Source: Roseivirga sp. UBA6052
GTDB lineage: Bacteria > Bacteroidota > Bacteroidia > Cytophagales > Cyclobacteriaceae
Length of the DNA stretch: 64,000 nt
Assembly (NCBI GenBank): GCA_002427755.1
Contig: DIYO01000004.1
Location: 62,001 to 126,000, forward strand
Reading direction: 5' to 3'
The notes beneath the pieces are model-generated. The model was not told the DNA's origin. It did not search any database and saw only the letters and a list, made by a program, of their open reading frames with translations. Position numbers and translations under genes: made by a program. How positions within the stretch are numbered: the first letter of the stretch is position 1; every line of letters begins with the position of its first letter. Below are positions 27,515 through 35,932 of the stretch, piece after piece.

Positions 27515-28156
27515 ATGGTTATGACAGGTAATACGCCTGCTTATAAACGTTTATTATTTTATAAGCAATCAAGGCTCTACAAACAAAGTAAAAAGGAATT
27601 CTATGAAGGTAGAAATCTCCTTACTACGTCTTCTAGCTTTAGTCAAGTCTTCACGAATAATCGATTAGAATCTCAAGAGTCCAATAAGGAAATCAAATTC
27701 TATGGTTTGGCTTTCGGCTCTTCTACAAAAGATTGCAAAAAGAGACTAGGTAAGCCTAATTATATCGATTCAAGATCGCCTGTAATCAGAGGGCTGAAAA
27801 CATTCTTTTACAGATTGCACATTAAAGGCATCAAATGTATTCTTCAAGTCCACTTCTACCAAGACCAGTTCTTTTTTGGTCAAATGGAGATTCGTGAAGG
27901 AAATACAGCAGTGAAAAACGAAATAGCGCGCTTACTCTGTCAGAAATATGAAATTGAATCTGAAGTTTGGCATGGTACTATAATCGATTCTTCCCAAAAT
28001 CAACTCATTATCAAAGAGGATATTGTTCCCAGTATTGCTTACATAACAGGAGATCAATTCGTACTTGATAGCATAAAGAAATCGCTGCTAAAAAAATTAA
28101 AAGAAAGGAACGTCAGTTTCAACCAAAAGCTAGAATGGTTAATTGATGTTGTCTAA
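27515..28156 (+). CDS. Hypothetical protein, 213 aa
   Basis: I do not recognise this protein. It is basic at the N-terminus (runs of Tyr, Lys and Arg such as RLLFYKQSRLYKQSKKEFYEGR), has no signal peptide or membrane helix, and is predicted to mix alpha and beta. A central stretch, FYGLAFGSSTKDCKKRLGKP followed by YRLHIKGIKCILQVHFYQDQFFFGQMEI (described as about residues 68-135), looks like a small beta-sheet domain resembling uncharacterised Bacteroidota proteins. The coding assignment rests on codon pattern, a good promoter upstream and a strong terminator 31 bp after the stop. It is a monocistronic gene with its own possible operator. Confidence 0.6.
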   Translation: MVMTGNTPAYKRLLFYKQSRLYKQSKKEFYEGRNLLTTSSSFSQVFTNNRLESQESNKEIKFYGLAFGSSTKDCKKRLGKPNYIDSRSPVIRGLKTFFYRLHIKGIKCILQVHFYQDQFFFGQMEIREGNTAVKNEIARLLCQKYEIESEVWHGTIIDSSQNQLIIKEDIVPSIAYITGDQFVLDSIKKSLLKKLKERNVSFNQKLEWLIDVV

Positions 28157-28187
28157 AAATATTTCACCTAAACACAAAAGCAAAAAG

Positions 28188-28216
28188 AGCCTGCCACTTT
28201 GGTAGGCTTTTTTTTT
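28188..28216 (+). terminator. Intrinsic terminator after the 27515 gene
   Basis: AGCCTGCC (28188-28195) pairs with GGTAGGCT (28201-28208) through one G-T wobble, with a 5-nt loop. The stem is followed by an unbroken T run to 28216. The last T residues also form part of the -33 element of the next gene. Confidence 0.88.
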
Positions 28217-28243
28217 GGACTTTTCATTCTTCGCTTATCTTTG
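28215..28243 (+). promoter_or_regulatory. Bacteroidota-type promoter for the DUF3667 gene
   Basis: TTG at 28215-28217 and a perfect -7 element TATCTTTG at 28236-28243 are separated by 18 bp, fitting the TTG-N17-23-TAnnTTTG rule for the primary sigma factor of this phylum. The ATG is at 28265. The -33 motif overlaps the T-tract of the preceding terminator. Confidence 0.75.
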
Positions 28244-28264
28244 GCATAACCCTTCAACTTTTTA

Positions 28265-29428
28265 ATGAAGCAGAAGCAAAGAAGAAGTACTGTTTGCCAT
28301 AATTGCGGCTCTCCCCTAGAAGAAAGCTATAACTTTTGTCCTGTTTGTGGCCAGTCTAATACTGACAACAACATTACCTTCTGGGTATTGATGAAGGAGT
28401 TTGTAGATAACTACTTGGGCCTAGACTCTAAAATGGCCCATAGCACACTCCCTTTTCTTTTTAATCCTGGGGCCTTAACCAATAGGTTCAATGAAGGTCG
28501 AATTAAACACTTTATTCACCCGGTAAGACTTTATCTGGTGATGAGTTTATTCTACTTCTTCACCATTAGCTATCTACTATCTAGTTTTGATTTAAGAAGT
28601 TTTGAAGACGAAGCGGAACTTACGAATGCCACACTAAATGAATTGAGGTACAATAATGATTTTGATTTTCTATCAGACTCAACAAAACTCAGTTTATTAA
28701 GCGATTCATTAACCCAGCGCTACTCTAATGTTGAAAGCTTCGAAGAGCTTTTTGATTCACTTAGAAATAGTCCTGACTCTGAAGAACTAAGGGATCTCAC
28801 TGTATCTCTCACGGGAATTGAATTACCAGATGAAGACGAGGAGAGTTTTATTGACAGAATGCACCGATTGGCTAGAGACAAAAGAAGAGTCAGTGATGAG
28901 GCCTTTCTAGATTCTCTAAGAGGTTCAAATGATGGAGGCTTTGACTCTGCATTCTTTAGTTCATCTCAAATAGAACACCTAACAAAGCAGACTCGAAAGA
29001 TTTTTGAGAATGACCAAGGCTTTAAAACTTTTGTGTTGGGTAACCTTCCTTTTATGATGTTCATTCTAATACCACTGTTTGCTGGCATTTTGAAACTCCT
29101 CTATGCCAGAAGAAAACATCTTTACATAAAGCATGTAGTTCATGCTCTACATATTCACTCATTTGTGTACTTACTCTATGGCTTAGGCCTATTAATTATC
29201 TTCAAACTTATTTCTCCAGAAACTGAAGGCTACGAAGCATGGAGAGGTATTTTAGGTGGAGTATTCTTTATCATAACCACGACATATGCCTACATATCCT
29301 TCTTGAAAGTCTATAAGCAAGGATGGTTCAAGACTCTTCTGAAATTCTGGATTGTAGGATTTATCTACGGCTTCCTTTTGAACACATTCTTCTTTCTGGA
29401 AATTGGTATTAGTTTCTGGTATTACTAA
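28265..29428 (+). CDS. DUF3667-like membrane protein with N-terminal zinc ribbon
   Basis: The 387-residue protein starts with a zinc-ribbon pair, CHNCG near 11-15 and CPVCGQ near 26-31, followed by a DUF3667-like region (LTNRFNEGRIKHFIHPVRLYLVMSLFYFF near 75-103). That region passes into the first membrane helix. A long, very acidic cytoplasmic or periplasmic loop with many Ser and Asp (about 115-235) precedes four more helices in the C-terminal part. This plan is common in Bacteroidota and has no known function. It has its own promoter, and its stop overlaps the convergent hemL gene by 4 bp. Confidence 0.77.
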   Translation: MKQKQRRSTVCHNCGSPLEESYNFCPVCGQSNTDNNITFWVLMKEFVDNYLGLDSKMAHSTLPFLFNPGALTNRFNEGRIKHFIHPVRLYLVMSLFYFFTISYLLSSFDLRSFEDEAELTNATLNELRYNNDFDFLSDSTKLSLLSDSLTQRYSNVESFEELFDSLRNSPDSEELRDLTVSLTGIELPDEDEESFIDRMHRLARDKRRVSDEAFLDSLRGSNDGGFDSAFFSSSQIEHLTKQTRKIFENDQGFKTFVLGNLPFMMFILIPLFAGILKLLYARRKHLYIKHVVHALHIHSFVYLLYGLGLLIIFKLISPETEGYEAWRGILGGVFFIITTTYAYISFLKVYKQGWFKTLLKFWIVGFIYGFLLNTFFFLEIGISFWYY

Positions 29429-30711
29429 TGAATGGCCTTTAAAGCGTTCCTGTTGGCTTCAATAATTCTATTGGCTAGTTCAACTGTAATGGCCTTAGAT
29501 AAGAAAAGAGACTCGTATTGTGAAGGAGCAAGGTATACACCTTGATTTAACATTTCTCTAAAGTACTTACCAAACATTTCAAGGTTCGAACTCTTAGCAG
29601 ACTCAAAATCCGTTACTTTTTTATCTGTAAAGAATAGAGAATACATAGAACCAATTCTATTAGAAGTATATGGTAGACCAAGTTCTTCTAGGTTCTCTTG
29701 AATTCCATTATCAATCTTTGCCGTAATCAATGCCAAGTCACTGTAAAGTGTTTCGTCCTCATTGATTTGCTTGAGCATCGCTAGACCTGCGGCCATGGCT
29801 ACAGGATTACCCGATAGTGTACCTGCCTGGTAAACTGGTCCTTGCGGTGAAACGTAATCCATAATCTCTTTCTTGCCTCCATAAGCTCCTACTGGCATAC
29901 CTCCACCGATAATCTTACCTAGGGTAGTAATATCAGGCTGAACACCAAGCACACCTTGAGCACCAGCTTTAGAAAGTCTAAAACCTGTCATTACCTCATC
30001 GAATATCAAAACGATGCCTTCCGCATCACATGCAGACCTCAAACCTTCCAAGAATCCTTTATCAGGAAGTACGCAACCCATGTTACCGGCCACAGGCTCA
30101 ACTATAATAGCCGCAATATTGCCTCTATTAGCCATAATTACCTGATGCACTTGATTGATGTCATTGAAAGGAACTGTAATTGTATCTTGAGCCACACCTT
30201 TGGTAACACCAGGACTATCTGGCTCTCCCAGCGTAATAGCCCCACTGCCTGCCGCAATCAAAAAAGAATCTCCATGTCCGTGGTAACAACCTTCAAACTT
30301 GATGATCTTAGAACGGTTTGTGTATCCTCTAGCCAAACGAACAGCCGACATGGTAGCCTCTGTTCCAGAGTTCACCATTCTTACCTTTTCTATGCTCGGC
30401 ACCATTTCACAAATGGTTTTAGCCATTTCGATTTCTATAGCCGTAGGCGCTCCGAATGATAAAGAACCTTCAATTGCGTTAGCCACAGCTTCTTGAATCT
30501 GAGGATTGGCATGACCTAAAATCATAGGCCCCCAAGAATTAATAAGCTCTATATACTCATTGTCGTCCTCATCGTAGATAAACGCACCTTTTGCCTTTTT
30601 AATAAAAAGTGGGTTACCACCTACCGCTTTAAACGCTCTTACAGGTGAGTTAACTCCTCCTGGTATGTATCCTTGTGCTTCTTCGAATAGCTGCTTACTT
30701 CTGCTCTCCAT
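29425..30711 (-). CDS. hemL: Glutamate-1-semialdehyde 2,1-aminomutase
   Basis: The 428-residue PLP enzyme converts glutamate-1-semialdehyde to 5-aminolevulinate, the first dedicated tetrapyrrole precursor of the C5 pathway. Diagnostic segments are YIPGGVNSPVRAFKAVGG near 15-32, VNSGTEATMSAVRLARG near 113-129, GCYHGHGD near 141-148, IFDEVMTGFR near 236-245, and the PLP lysine in TTLGKIIGGGMPVGAYGG (Lys266). The length is normal for the family. It overlaps the end of the binding-protein gene by 17 bp and is the last gene of a guaA-binding protein-hemL unit. No other hem gene is in the window. Confidence 0.96.
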   Translation of the reverse strand: MESRSKQLFEEAQGYIPGGVNSPVRAFKAVGGNPLFIKKAKGAFIYDEDDNEYIELINSWGPMILGHANPQIQEAVANAIEGSLSFGAPTAIEIEMAKTICEMVPSIEKVRMVNSGTEATMSAVRLARGYTNRSKIIKFEGCYHGHGDSFLIAAGSGAITLGEPDSPGVTKGVAQDTITVPFNDINQVHQVIMANRGNIAAIIVEPVAGNMGCVLPDKGFLEGLRSACDAEGIVLIFDEVMTGFRLSKAGAQGVLGVQPDITTLGKIIGGGMPVGAYGGKKEIMDYVSPQGPVYQAGTLSGNPVAMAAGLAMLKQINEDETLYSDLALITAKIDNGIQENLEELGLPYTSNRIGSMYSLFFTDKKVTDFESAKSSNLEMFGKYFREMLNQGVYLAPSQYESLFLSKAITVELANRIIEANRNALKAIH

Positions 30712-32539
30712 TTTCTAAATCTTCGACTTTAACAACCTTAGTGCCCTTATACTTTAATACAGGAACGTACTTATTATCATTAGAGAACTGATAATTGAAC
30801 TTTTCGGTAAGTTCTCCTTTAATAAACCGCTTTCTTTTAAGCCCTGTCTGGAAATATTTGCCGTAAGTACCCAGTAGTCTACCATAGGTTACCATAATGT
30901 CGTACCCCAAATAGGCATCACCTAATCGCTCTTCTCTAATCGGGCTATTTAAGAATCTGTCTACATATTTTGTTCTAAACTCTTGAACTTGTTGAGAAGT
31001 ATAATCCATATAATTCGAGCCGATCATCACCGCATCCAGTCTATCTAACTGATCGAATGAAACGGAATTCTCCGCTGTTAAGAATTTAGAAGACGTAATA
31101 AAATGGATCGTATCTTCTCTACTCTCAATACCACTCATAGCACTTGCGGCATGAGAAGAGATATCTGAAGCGACAAATATATGCCCAATACTATCAGGCC
31201 TAATCTTAAGTGAATCTTCATAGAAATCTCTTTCATTATAGATTTCCCAATCTTCAACTTCAGCTTCGCGTAAAGAATCCATTTCGTCAAGCATCATCTG
31301 TACCACAAGAGAATCCTTCTCTACCTCTTCCTCATCTGTGAATAACTGTTGAATTTTGACTGATTCCTGAGGGCGGATACCTTCAAAAATGGCTACCTCA
31401 AAAGAGTCTTTTTCAATAAGTTCTTTGTAGAGGTCTGCTCTTGGTTTATCTCCAAATCCGGAATAAAACACAGCCACATTCTTATTCTCTCTAAAATTCT
31501 CAATGGCATATTCAGCGGCCTTTACTGCAATGGTCTCATTGCTTGGATTATAAAGAAAAGCATAAGGATTATCCGTCAAGATTTCGCTATTGGAGGAGAG
31601 AGGGTTCACGAAATTGATCTTCTTTTTTTTAGCGAATTCTGTTACAATTCTTACAGCTCCTTGGGTTACAGGGCCAATGATTAAATCTAAATCGTCATAT
31701 TGGCCCGAAGCTAAAATATCATCAAGCCTGGCTTGAGAATCGCGAGTATCTAGTGTGATGAGGTTAACTCTTGTTCCCTCATTTTCGAGCTTCTCAATAG
31801 CCAACTGAACTCCTCTTTGCATTCTTACTGCCCAATTAGACTCTAGTCGAACCAAACTCAAGGAATCATCTCTGTAATTAAAAGGTAAAAAGAGCCCAAC
31901 GTTATACACCGCTTTCTTAGGCGAAGAGTCTATGCCTTCAATGGCAAGATTAAGGCTCAAATCAAATTGATCCTGCAGCTTATTTAATCGATCGATATCT
32001 TGTTCCGCAACATCCTGGGCTAGAATTACCTCAGCAAGACGTGAAGCTATGCTCACTTCACCCATATTGGCCTGAAGCAGGTATTCTAATTCGTTTATAT
32101 CATTTATAGATTGAACCACATTAAATTTCAAGGACTCAACCTCTTCAACTTTAATATCGCTAGGTATAGCTTTCAAATAAGAAAAAGTAGATTCTGCATC
32201 TTTAGCCTCAGCTGATAAATATGCCAACCAAAAATTTACTTCAGGTTGAATATCCCATTGCGAAAATTTCTGCTGAATCTGCAAAAACATGTTTTTAGCC
32301 AGATTAGCATCACCTGATTCGTACGCAGATATGGCATAATAATAAGAAGCATAACGGACTACATCAGAATTATCCGCACTAGATGTAATGGAAGCAAATT
32401 TTGTCATTGCCAAAGCATGCTGACCTTTATCAAAGTAAGCCTTACCCTCCTTAAAAAGAGTCGAAAAATTTTGTGCAGAAATGCTAAAGCAAATCCCTAC
32501 TAATAATAGTGCACTGAAAAAGTGTTTTCTTATTCCCAT
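30695..32539 (-). CDS. Periplasmic binding protein-like (type 1) with N-terminal TPR-like region
   Basis: The 614-residue exported protein has a signal peptide (GIRKHFFSALLLVGICFSISAQ, cleavage near 22) and helical TPR-like repeats over about 25-190 (KAYFDKGQHALAMTKFASI). It then has a type 1 periplasmic-binding/receptor-ligand fold over about 210-590, with YNVGLFLPFNY, LIIGPVTQGAVRIVTEFAKKK and NKNVAVFYSG. No ABC permease or ATPase is adjacent, so it is probably not a classical transporter receptor. The TPR-plus-binding-fold order recalls LpoA-type activators of penicillin-binding proteins, offered as an analogy only. It overlaps guaA by a few bases and hemL by 17 bp, so expression is linked to both. 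Confidence 0.75.
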   Translation of the reverse strand: MGIRKHFFSALLLVGICFSISAQNFSTLFKEGKAYFDKGQHALAMTKFASITSSADNSDVVRYASYYYAISAYESGDANLAKNMFLQIQQKFSQWDIQPEVNFWLAYLSAEAKDAESTFSYLKAIPSDIKVEEVESLKFNVVQSINDINELEYLLQANMGEVSIASRLAEVILAQDVAEQDIDRLNKLQDQFDLSLNLAIEGIDSSPKKAVYNVGLFLPFNYRDDSLSLVRLESNWAVRMQRGVQLAIEKLENEGTRVNLITLDTRDSQARLDDILASGQYDDLDLIIGPVTQGAVRIVTEFAKKKKINFVNPLSSNSEILTDNPYAFLYNPSNETIAVKAAEYAIENFRENKNVAVFYSGFGDKPRADLYKELIEKDSFEVAIFEGIRPQESVKIQQLFTDEEEVEKDSLVVQMMLDEMDSLREAEVEDWEIYNERDFYEDSLKIRPDSIGHIFVASDISSHAASAMSGIESREDTIHFITSSKFLTAENSVSFDQLDRLDAVMIGSNYMDYTSQQVQEFRTKYVDRFLNSPIREERLGDAYLGYDIMVTYGRLLGTYGKYFQTGLKRKRFIKGELTEKFNYQFSNDNKYVPVLKYKGTKVVKVEDLENGEQK

Positions 32540-34059
32540 TCTATGGTTGCAGGAGGCTTAGAGCTAATATCGTAAACTACACGATTCACACCCTTCACCT
32601 TATTTATAATATCATTCGAAACATCCTGTAAGAACTCATATGGCAAATGACACCAATCGGCAGTCATTCCATCTACACTCGTCACAGCTCTTAAAGCTAC
32701 CACGCGCTCATAAGTTCTTTCATCTCCCATTACGCCAACAGACTGAATTGGCAAAAGCATTGCACCTGCTTGCCAAACATCATCGTATAATCCATTGTCT
32801 TTAAGTCCTTGAATGAAAATGTAATCTACCTCTTGAAGGATAGCTACTTTTTCTGGGGTGATGTCTCCTAAAATTCTAATACCCAATCCTGGTCCTGGGA
32901 AGGGATGTCTACCCAGTATATTCGGATCAATTTCCAGAGAGCGACCAACATTTCTTACTTCATCTTTGAAAAGCGTATTGAGTGGCTCAACCACTTTCAA
33001 ATTCATTTTCTCTGGTAATCCACCAACGTTATGATGTGATTTTATTGTGGCTGAAGGACCTTTAACTGATACAGATTCAATTACATCAGGATAGATCGTA
33101 CCTTGACCTAACCATTTAACATCTTGAATCTTATGGGCCTCTTGATCGAAGACTTCGATAAACACCCTGCCAATCGCTTTTCGCTTGCCTTCAGGATCAG
33201 TTATACCTTCGAGTGCATCGTAAAACTGCTGCTTGGCATCTACACCCTTTACATTAAGCCCCATACCCTGATAACTTTCGAGCACAGACTCAAATTCATT
33301 CTTTCTTAGTAGACCGTTATCTACAAAAATACAATGCAGGTTTTCACCAATAGCCTTATGAATTAGAACCGCAGCAACTGACGAATCAACACCACCGGAT
33401 AAACCAAGTACTACTTTGTCGTTACCCAGCTTAGCTTTCAATGCATCCACCGTACTTTCAACGAAAATATCTGGGGTCCATTCTTGAGCACATCCACAGA
33501 TATGCACCACAAAGTTCCTAAGCAGTCGCTTACCTTCTGTTGAATGCGTTACTTCTGGGTGAAACTGAATACCATAAGTATTCTCGTCTTCTACTTTGTA
33601 TGCCGCTACCTTCACGCTTGAGGTACTAGCAATCACATCAAAGTTCTCAGGCAAATCAGAAATAGTATCTCCATGAGACATCCAAACTTGTGAATCCAAA
33701 CTTATTTCCTTCAAAAGATCGAAATGACCATCGACTCTGTTCAAACGTGCTCTACCGTACTCTCGAATCTCAGATGGCAATACATTTCCACCATATTTTT
33801 GAGCCATTAATTGAGCCCCATAACAAACACCTAAAACCGGAACATTACCTCTAAATTGATCAATATCTAGATCTGGTGCATCTTCTTCTCTAACCGAACA
33901 AGGGCTACCGGAAAGGATTACTCCTTTGATGTCATCAGTAATTTCTGGAAGGTGGTTATAAGGGTGTATTTCGCAATACACATTGAGCTCTCTAACTCTT
34001 CTCGCTATCAGTTGGGTATACTGTGAACCGAAGTCGAGAATCAGGATCTGTTCTGCCAT
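32530..34059 (-). CDS. guaA: GMP synthase (glutamine-hydrolysing)
   Basis: The 509-residue enzyme makes GMP from XMP, ATP and glutamine. The N-terminal class I amidotransferase has the nucleophile Cys79 in GVCYGAQLMAQ and the His167/Glu169 pair in FHPEVTHS. The ATP-pyrophosphatase domain has the P-loop LSGGVDSSVAAVL near 220-232. The C-terminal dimerisation part contains GRHPFPGPGLGIRILG and ends in PPATIEWE, as usual. I start it at ATG 34059 (MAEQILILDFGSQYTQ) rather than at the TTG two codons upstream, because family members begin at this point. A perfect -7 element lies 3 bp upstream. Confidence 0.97.
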   Translation of the reverse strand: MAEQILILDFGSQYTQLIARRVRELNVYCEIHPYNHLPEITDDIKGVILSGSPCSVREEDAPDLDIDQFRGNVPVLGVCYGAQLMAQKYGGNVLPSEIREYGRARLNRVDGHFDLLKEISLDSQVWMSHGDTISDLPENFDVIASTSSVKVAAYKVEDENTYGIQFHPEVTHSTEGKRLLRNFVVHICGCAQEWTPDIFVESTVDALKAKLGNDKVVLGLSGGVDSSVAAVLIHKAIGENLHCIFVDNGLLRKNEFESVLESYQGMGLNVKGVDAKQQFYDALEGITDPEGKRKAIGRVFIEVFDQEAHKIQDVKWLGQGTIYPDVIESVSVKGPSATIKSHHNVGGLPEKMNLKVVEPLNTLFKDEVRNVGRSLEIDPNILGRHPFPGPGLGIRILGDITPEKVAILQEVDYIFIQGLKDNGLYDDVWQAGAMLLPIQSVGVMGDERTYERVVALRAVTSVDGMTADWCHLPYEFLQDVSNDIINKVKGVNRVVYDISSKPPATIEWE

Positions 34060-34062
34060 GCG

Positions 34063-34070
34063 CAAAAATA
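34063..34070 (-). promoter_or_regulatory. -7 promoter element of guaA
   Basis: Read on the minus strand this is TATTTTTG, a perfect TAnnTTTG match, followed by CGC and then the ATG. Transcription would start within a few bases of the start codon, giving a near-leaderless mRNA. The -33 element is not obvious. Confidence 0.55.
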
Positions 34071-34579
34071 ATATTAGCTACGAGTATTCACTAATTCTAA
34101 GACACTAATTGTCATCAAAACCTGACCAATATTCAATCACTACTACTGAATATCAAATACTTACAATTCGGAAGATAATTCCGTATATTTCATATTATAA
34201 AATATTATACTGAATACGTAACTTTTACAGAATATAATTCGTAAATATAATCGAGTGCAAAATTTAAAAGTACCGACAAATGTTCAAGCAATTCTTTTCT
34301 AAATCATCCACCCAATGCAATGCCAATAGGGCATGGATGCAAATTTGCGAACCACCATCGGAAAACAATCACACTCAAATCTAATTCCTACATGACTCCC
34401 GGCTGATCCCACAAGTCATGGAGTAAATCTTGATCCTTGAATTCATATCTACTTCGAGCCTTCGAATGGATATTCGCGCGCGAACCCAAGTATCATTCCA
34501 ATCATATTTCATAATCCCACAATCATTGGCCATACGGGCCAAGCAGTAAAATCATGTTTAACCGAATAAATCAAAAGCT
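34071..34579. other. 509-bp intergenic region with three inverted repeats upstream of the SPFH gene
   Basis: This is the longest gene-free stretch. It contains CATGACT-N16-AGTCATG (34391-34420), a 12-bp perfect palindrome TTCGCGCGCGAA (34473-34484), and TTGGCC-N5-GGCCAA (34526-34542). A further stem, ATGCC/GGCAT, lies near 34320-34340. No tRNA or known riboswitch is recognised and no convincing small ORF. The part next to 34580 may be a structured leader or a regulatory region for the SPFH gene. Confidence 0.5.
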
Positions 34580-35902
34580 ATGTTAGTAATAGGAATCATT
34601 TTATTAATTATAGGTCTTATCGCTTTGGCTCTAAGACCACAAATTCAAGACGAGTCTAAAGTGCCTGCTTGGCTCCTAATGTTCAACAGACGTGTTTCAT
34701 TAAGCATTGTAGGTGTTGGAGCACTCTTTATCACACTGCCTTATTTATTCTTTTGGGCAGAACCCGGCTACCAGTACTTTGTTGTCTATCCCAGTGGAAA
34801 GAAAAGTGCTATCATGTCTGAAGGAATCAAATTTCGTGGATTCGCTAAAATCACACCCTGGCAAAAGTTTATCGATGTCAAGGTGGTTAGCAATGGAGAA
34901 GACGACAGAGACATCGAAGGGAGAATGGAGCCCATTCCCATCAGATTCATCGACCAGGTTACAGCCACCACCAAGTTATCAACTCGGTTTCAGCTACCTG
35001 CAGATAAGGAGTCTTTCATTGACTTGGCTATCGAGTTCCGTAGCTTACAGAATTTGGCTAACAACACCCTCATCCCAACCGTGAGAGAGGTGGTATCCAA
35101 CACTGGATACATGTTTGCGGCCCAAGACTATATCTCTGGATCAGCATCTGACTTTAGGGTGGCCATTGAGGAGCAACTGAAAGATGGTGCTTACAGTGTT
35201 GAGAAATTAGAGTACCGCGATACAGTGGTTACTGCCATAGAGCAAGAGAACCGTGAAATCACAGAAGTACAAACTCGATACGAAGTACAAAAGCGTGAAG
35301 ATGAGAATGGCAAGTACATTCGAATCCCTCACGATATTAATGAGAATAACATCATTGTAGCCCAAGTAATTGTTGACGATGTGGTTTTAGAGCAAGTCTT
35401 TAAGCAGAGACTAGAAGCACAGAGAGACGAGTCTGCAAAACGCCAGTTAGAGCAGCAGAAGATTAAAACCGCTAAAGACGCCCAAGCACGTATTATTGCT
35501 GAGGGTGAGCGTGATAAAGCTGCTGAGCGCGTAACTCAGGAGAAAGAGCAGGTGAAAGCTTTGATCTCGATTGAGACCAAATTGAAGCAAGAGGAAACCA
35601 ACAAGAAGTTGGCCGCCATTGCACTTGAGACTGAGCGTTTAAAAGCAACCGCTCAAAAGGTAAAAGCCGATGCAGAGGCATATCAAAATGCAAAACTAGT
35701 TTCGGCTGGTTTGACCCCTCAGCAAAGGGCTGAACTTGAGAAGCAAATTGCGATTGGTGTAGCACAGCAAGTAGCCAAAATCAAATTCCCAACCACCATG
35801 ATTATATCAGGTGGTGAAGATGGTGGAGGCACTCCACTTGAAGCGCTCATTGGAGCAGCAATGACTAAACAGTTGACTACAACTGATAGCAAAGGCAACT
35901 AA
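34580..35902 (+). CDS. SPFH (prohibitin/stomatin-like) membrane protein
   Basis: The 440-residue protein has two N-terminal hydrophobic helices (about 2-20 and 40-60), an SPFH-like beta domain (about 65-260), and a long Gln/Glu/Lys/Ala-rich coiled coil (about 275-380: QRLEAQRDESAKRQLEQQK and onwards). A Gly-rich tail holds TTMIISGGEDGGG. Such proteins form large ring or cage assemblies on membranes that organise proteases or lipids. No NfeD-like or FtsH gene is adjacent. The coding region looks richer in G+C than its neighbours by eye. It is monocistronic, with a long structured upstream region and a bidirectional terminator 3' to it. Confidence 0.82.
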   Translation: MLVIGIILLIIGLIALALRPQIQDESKVPAWLLMFNRRVSLSIVGVGALFITLPYLFFWAEPGYQYFVVYPSGKKSAIMSEGIKFRGFAKITPWQKFIDVKVVSNGEDDRDIEGRMEPIPIRFIDQVTATTKLSTRFQLPADKESFIDLAIEFRSLQNLANNTLIPTVREVVSNTGYMFAAQDYISGSASDFRVAIEEQLKDGAYSVEKLEYRDTVVTAIEQENREITEVQTRYEVQKREDENGKYIRIPHDINENNIIVAQVIVDDVVLEQVFKQRLEAQRDESAKRQLEQQKIKTAKDAQARIIAEGERDKAAERVTQEKEQVKALISIETKLKQEETNKKLAAIALETERLKATAQKVKADAEAYQNAKLVSAGLTPQQRAELEKQIAIGVAQQVAKIKFPTTMIISGGEDGGGTPLEALIGAAMTKQLTTTDSKGN

Positions 35903-35905
35903 AAC

Positions 35906-35932
35906 AAAAAGCGAGCAAATGCTCGCTTTTTC
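35906..35932. terminator. Bidirectional intrinsic terminator
   Basis: The perfect stem GCGAGCA-aa-TGCTCGC (35911-35926) is flanked by an A run on the left and a T run on the right. It can therefore stop transcription of the SPFH gene from the left and of the his-side operon from the right. Confidence 0.88.

Noticed and set aside
29956..30459. Plus-strand ORF of 167 aa inside hemL
   Set aside because: Antisense to highly conserved hemL codons; it has no promoter and an unlikely composition.
34333..34395. Short ORF (20 codons) in the gene-free region before the SPFH gene
   Set aside because: No promoter, no repeated amino-acid codons that would mark a leader peptide, and a length expected by chance.
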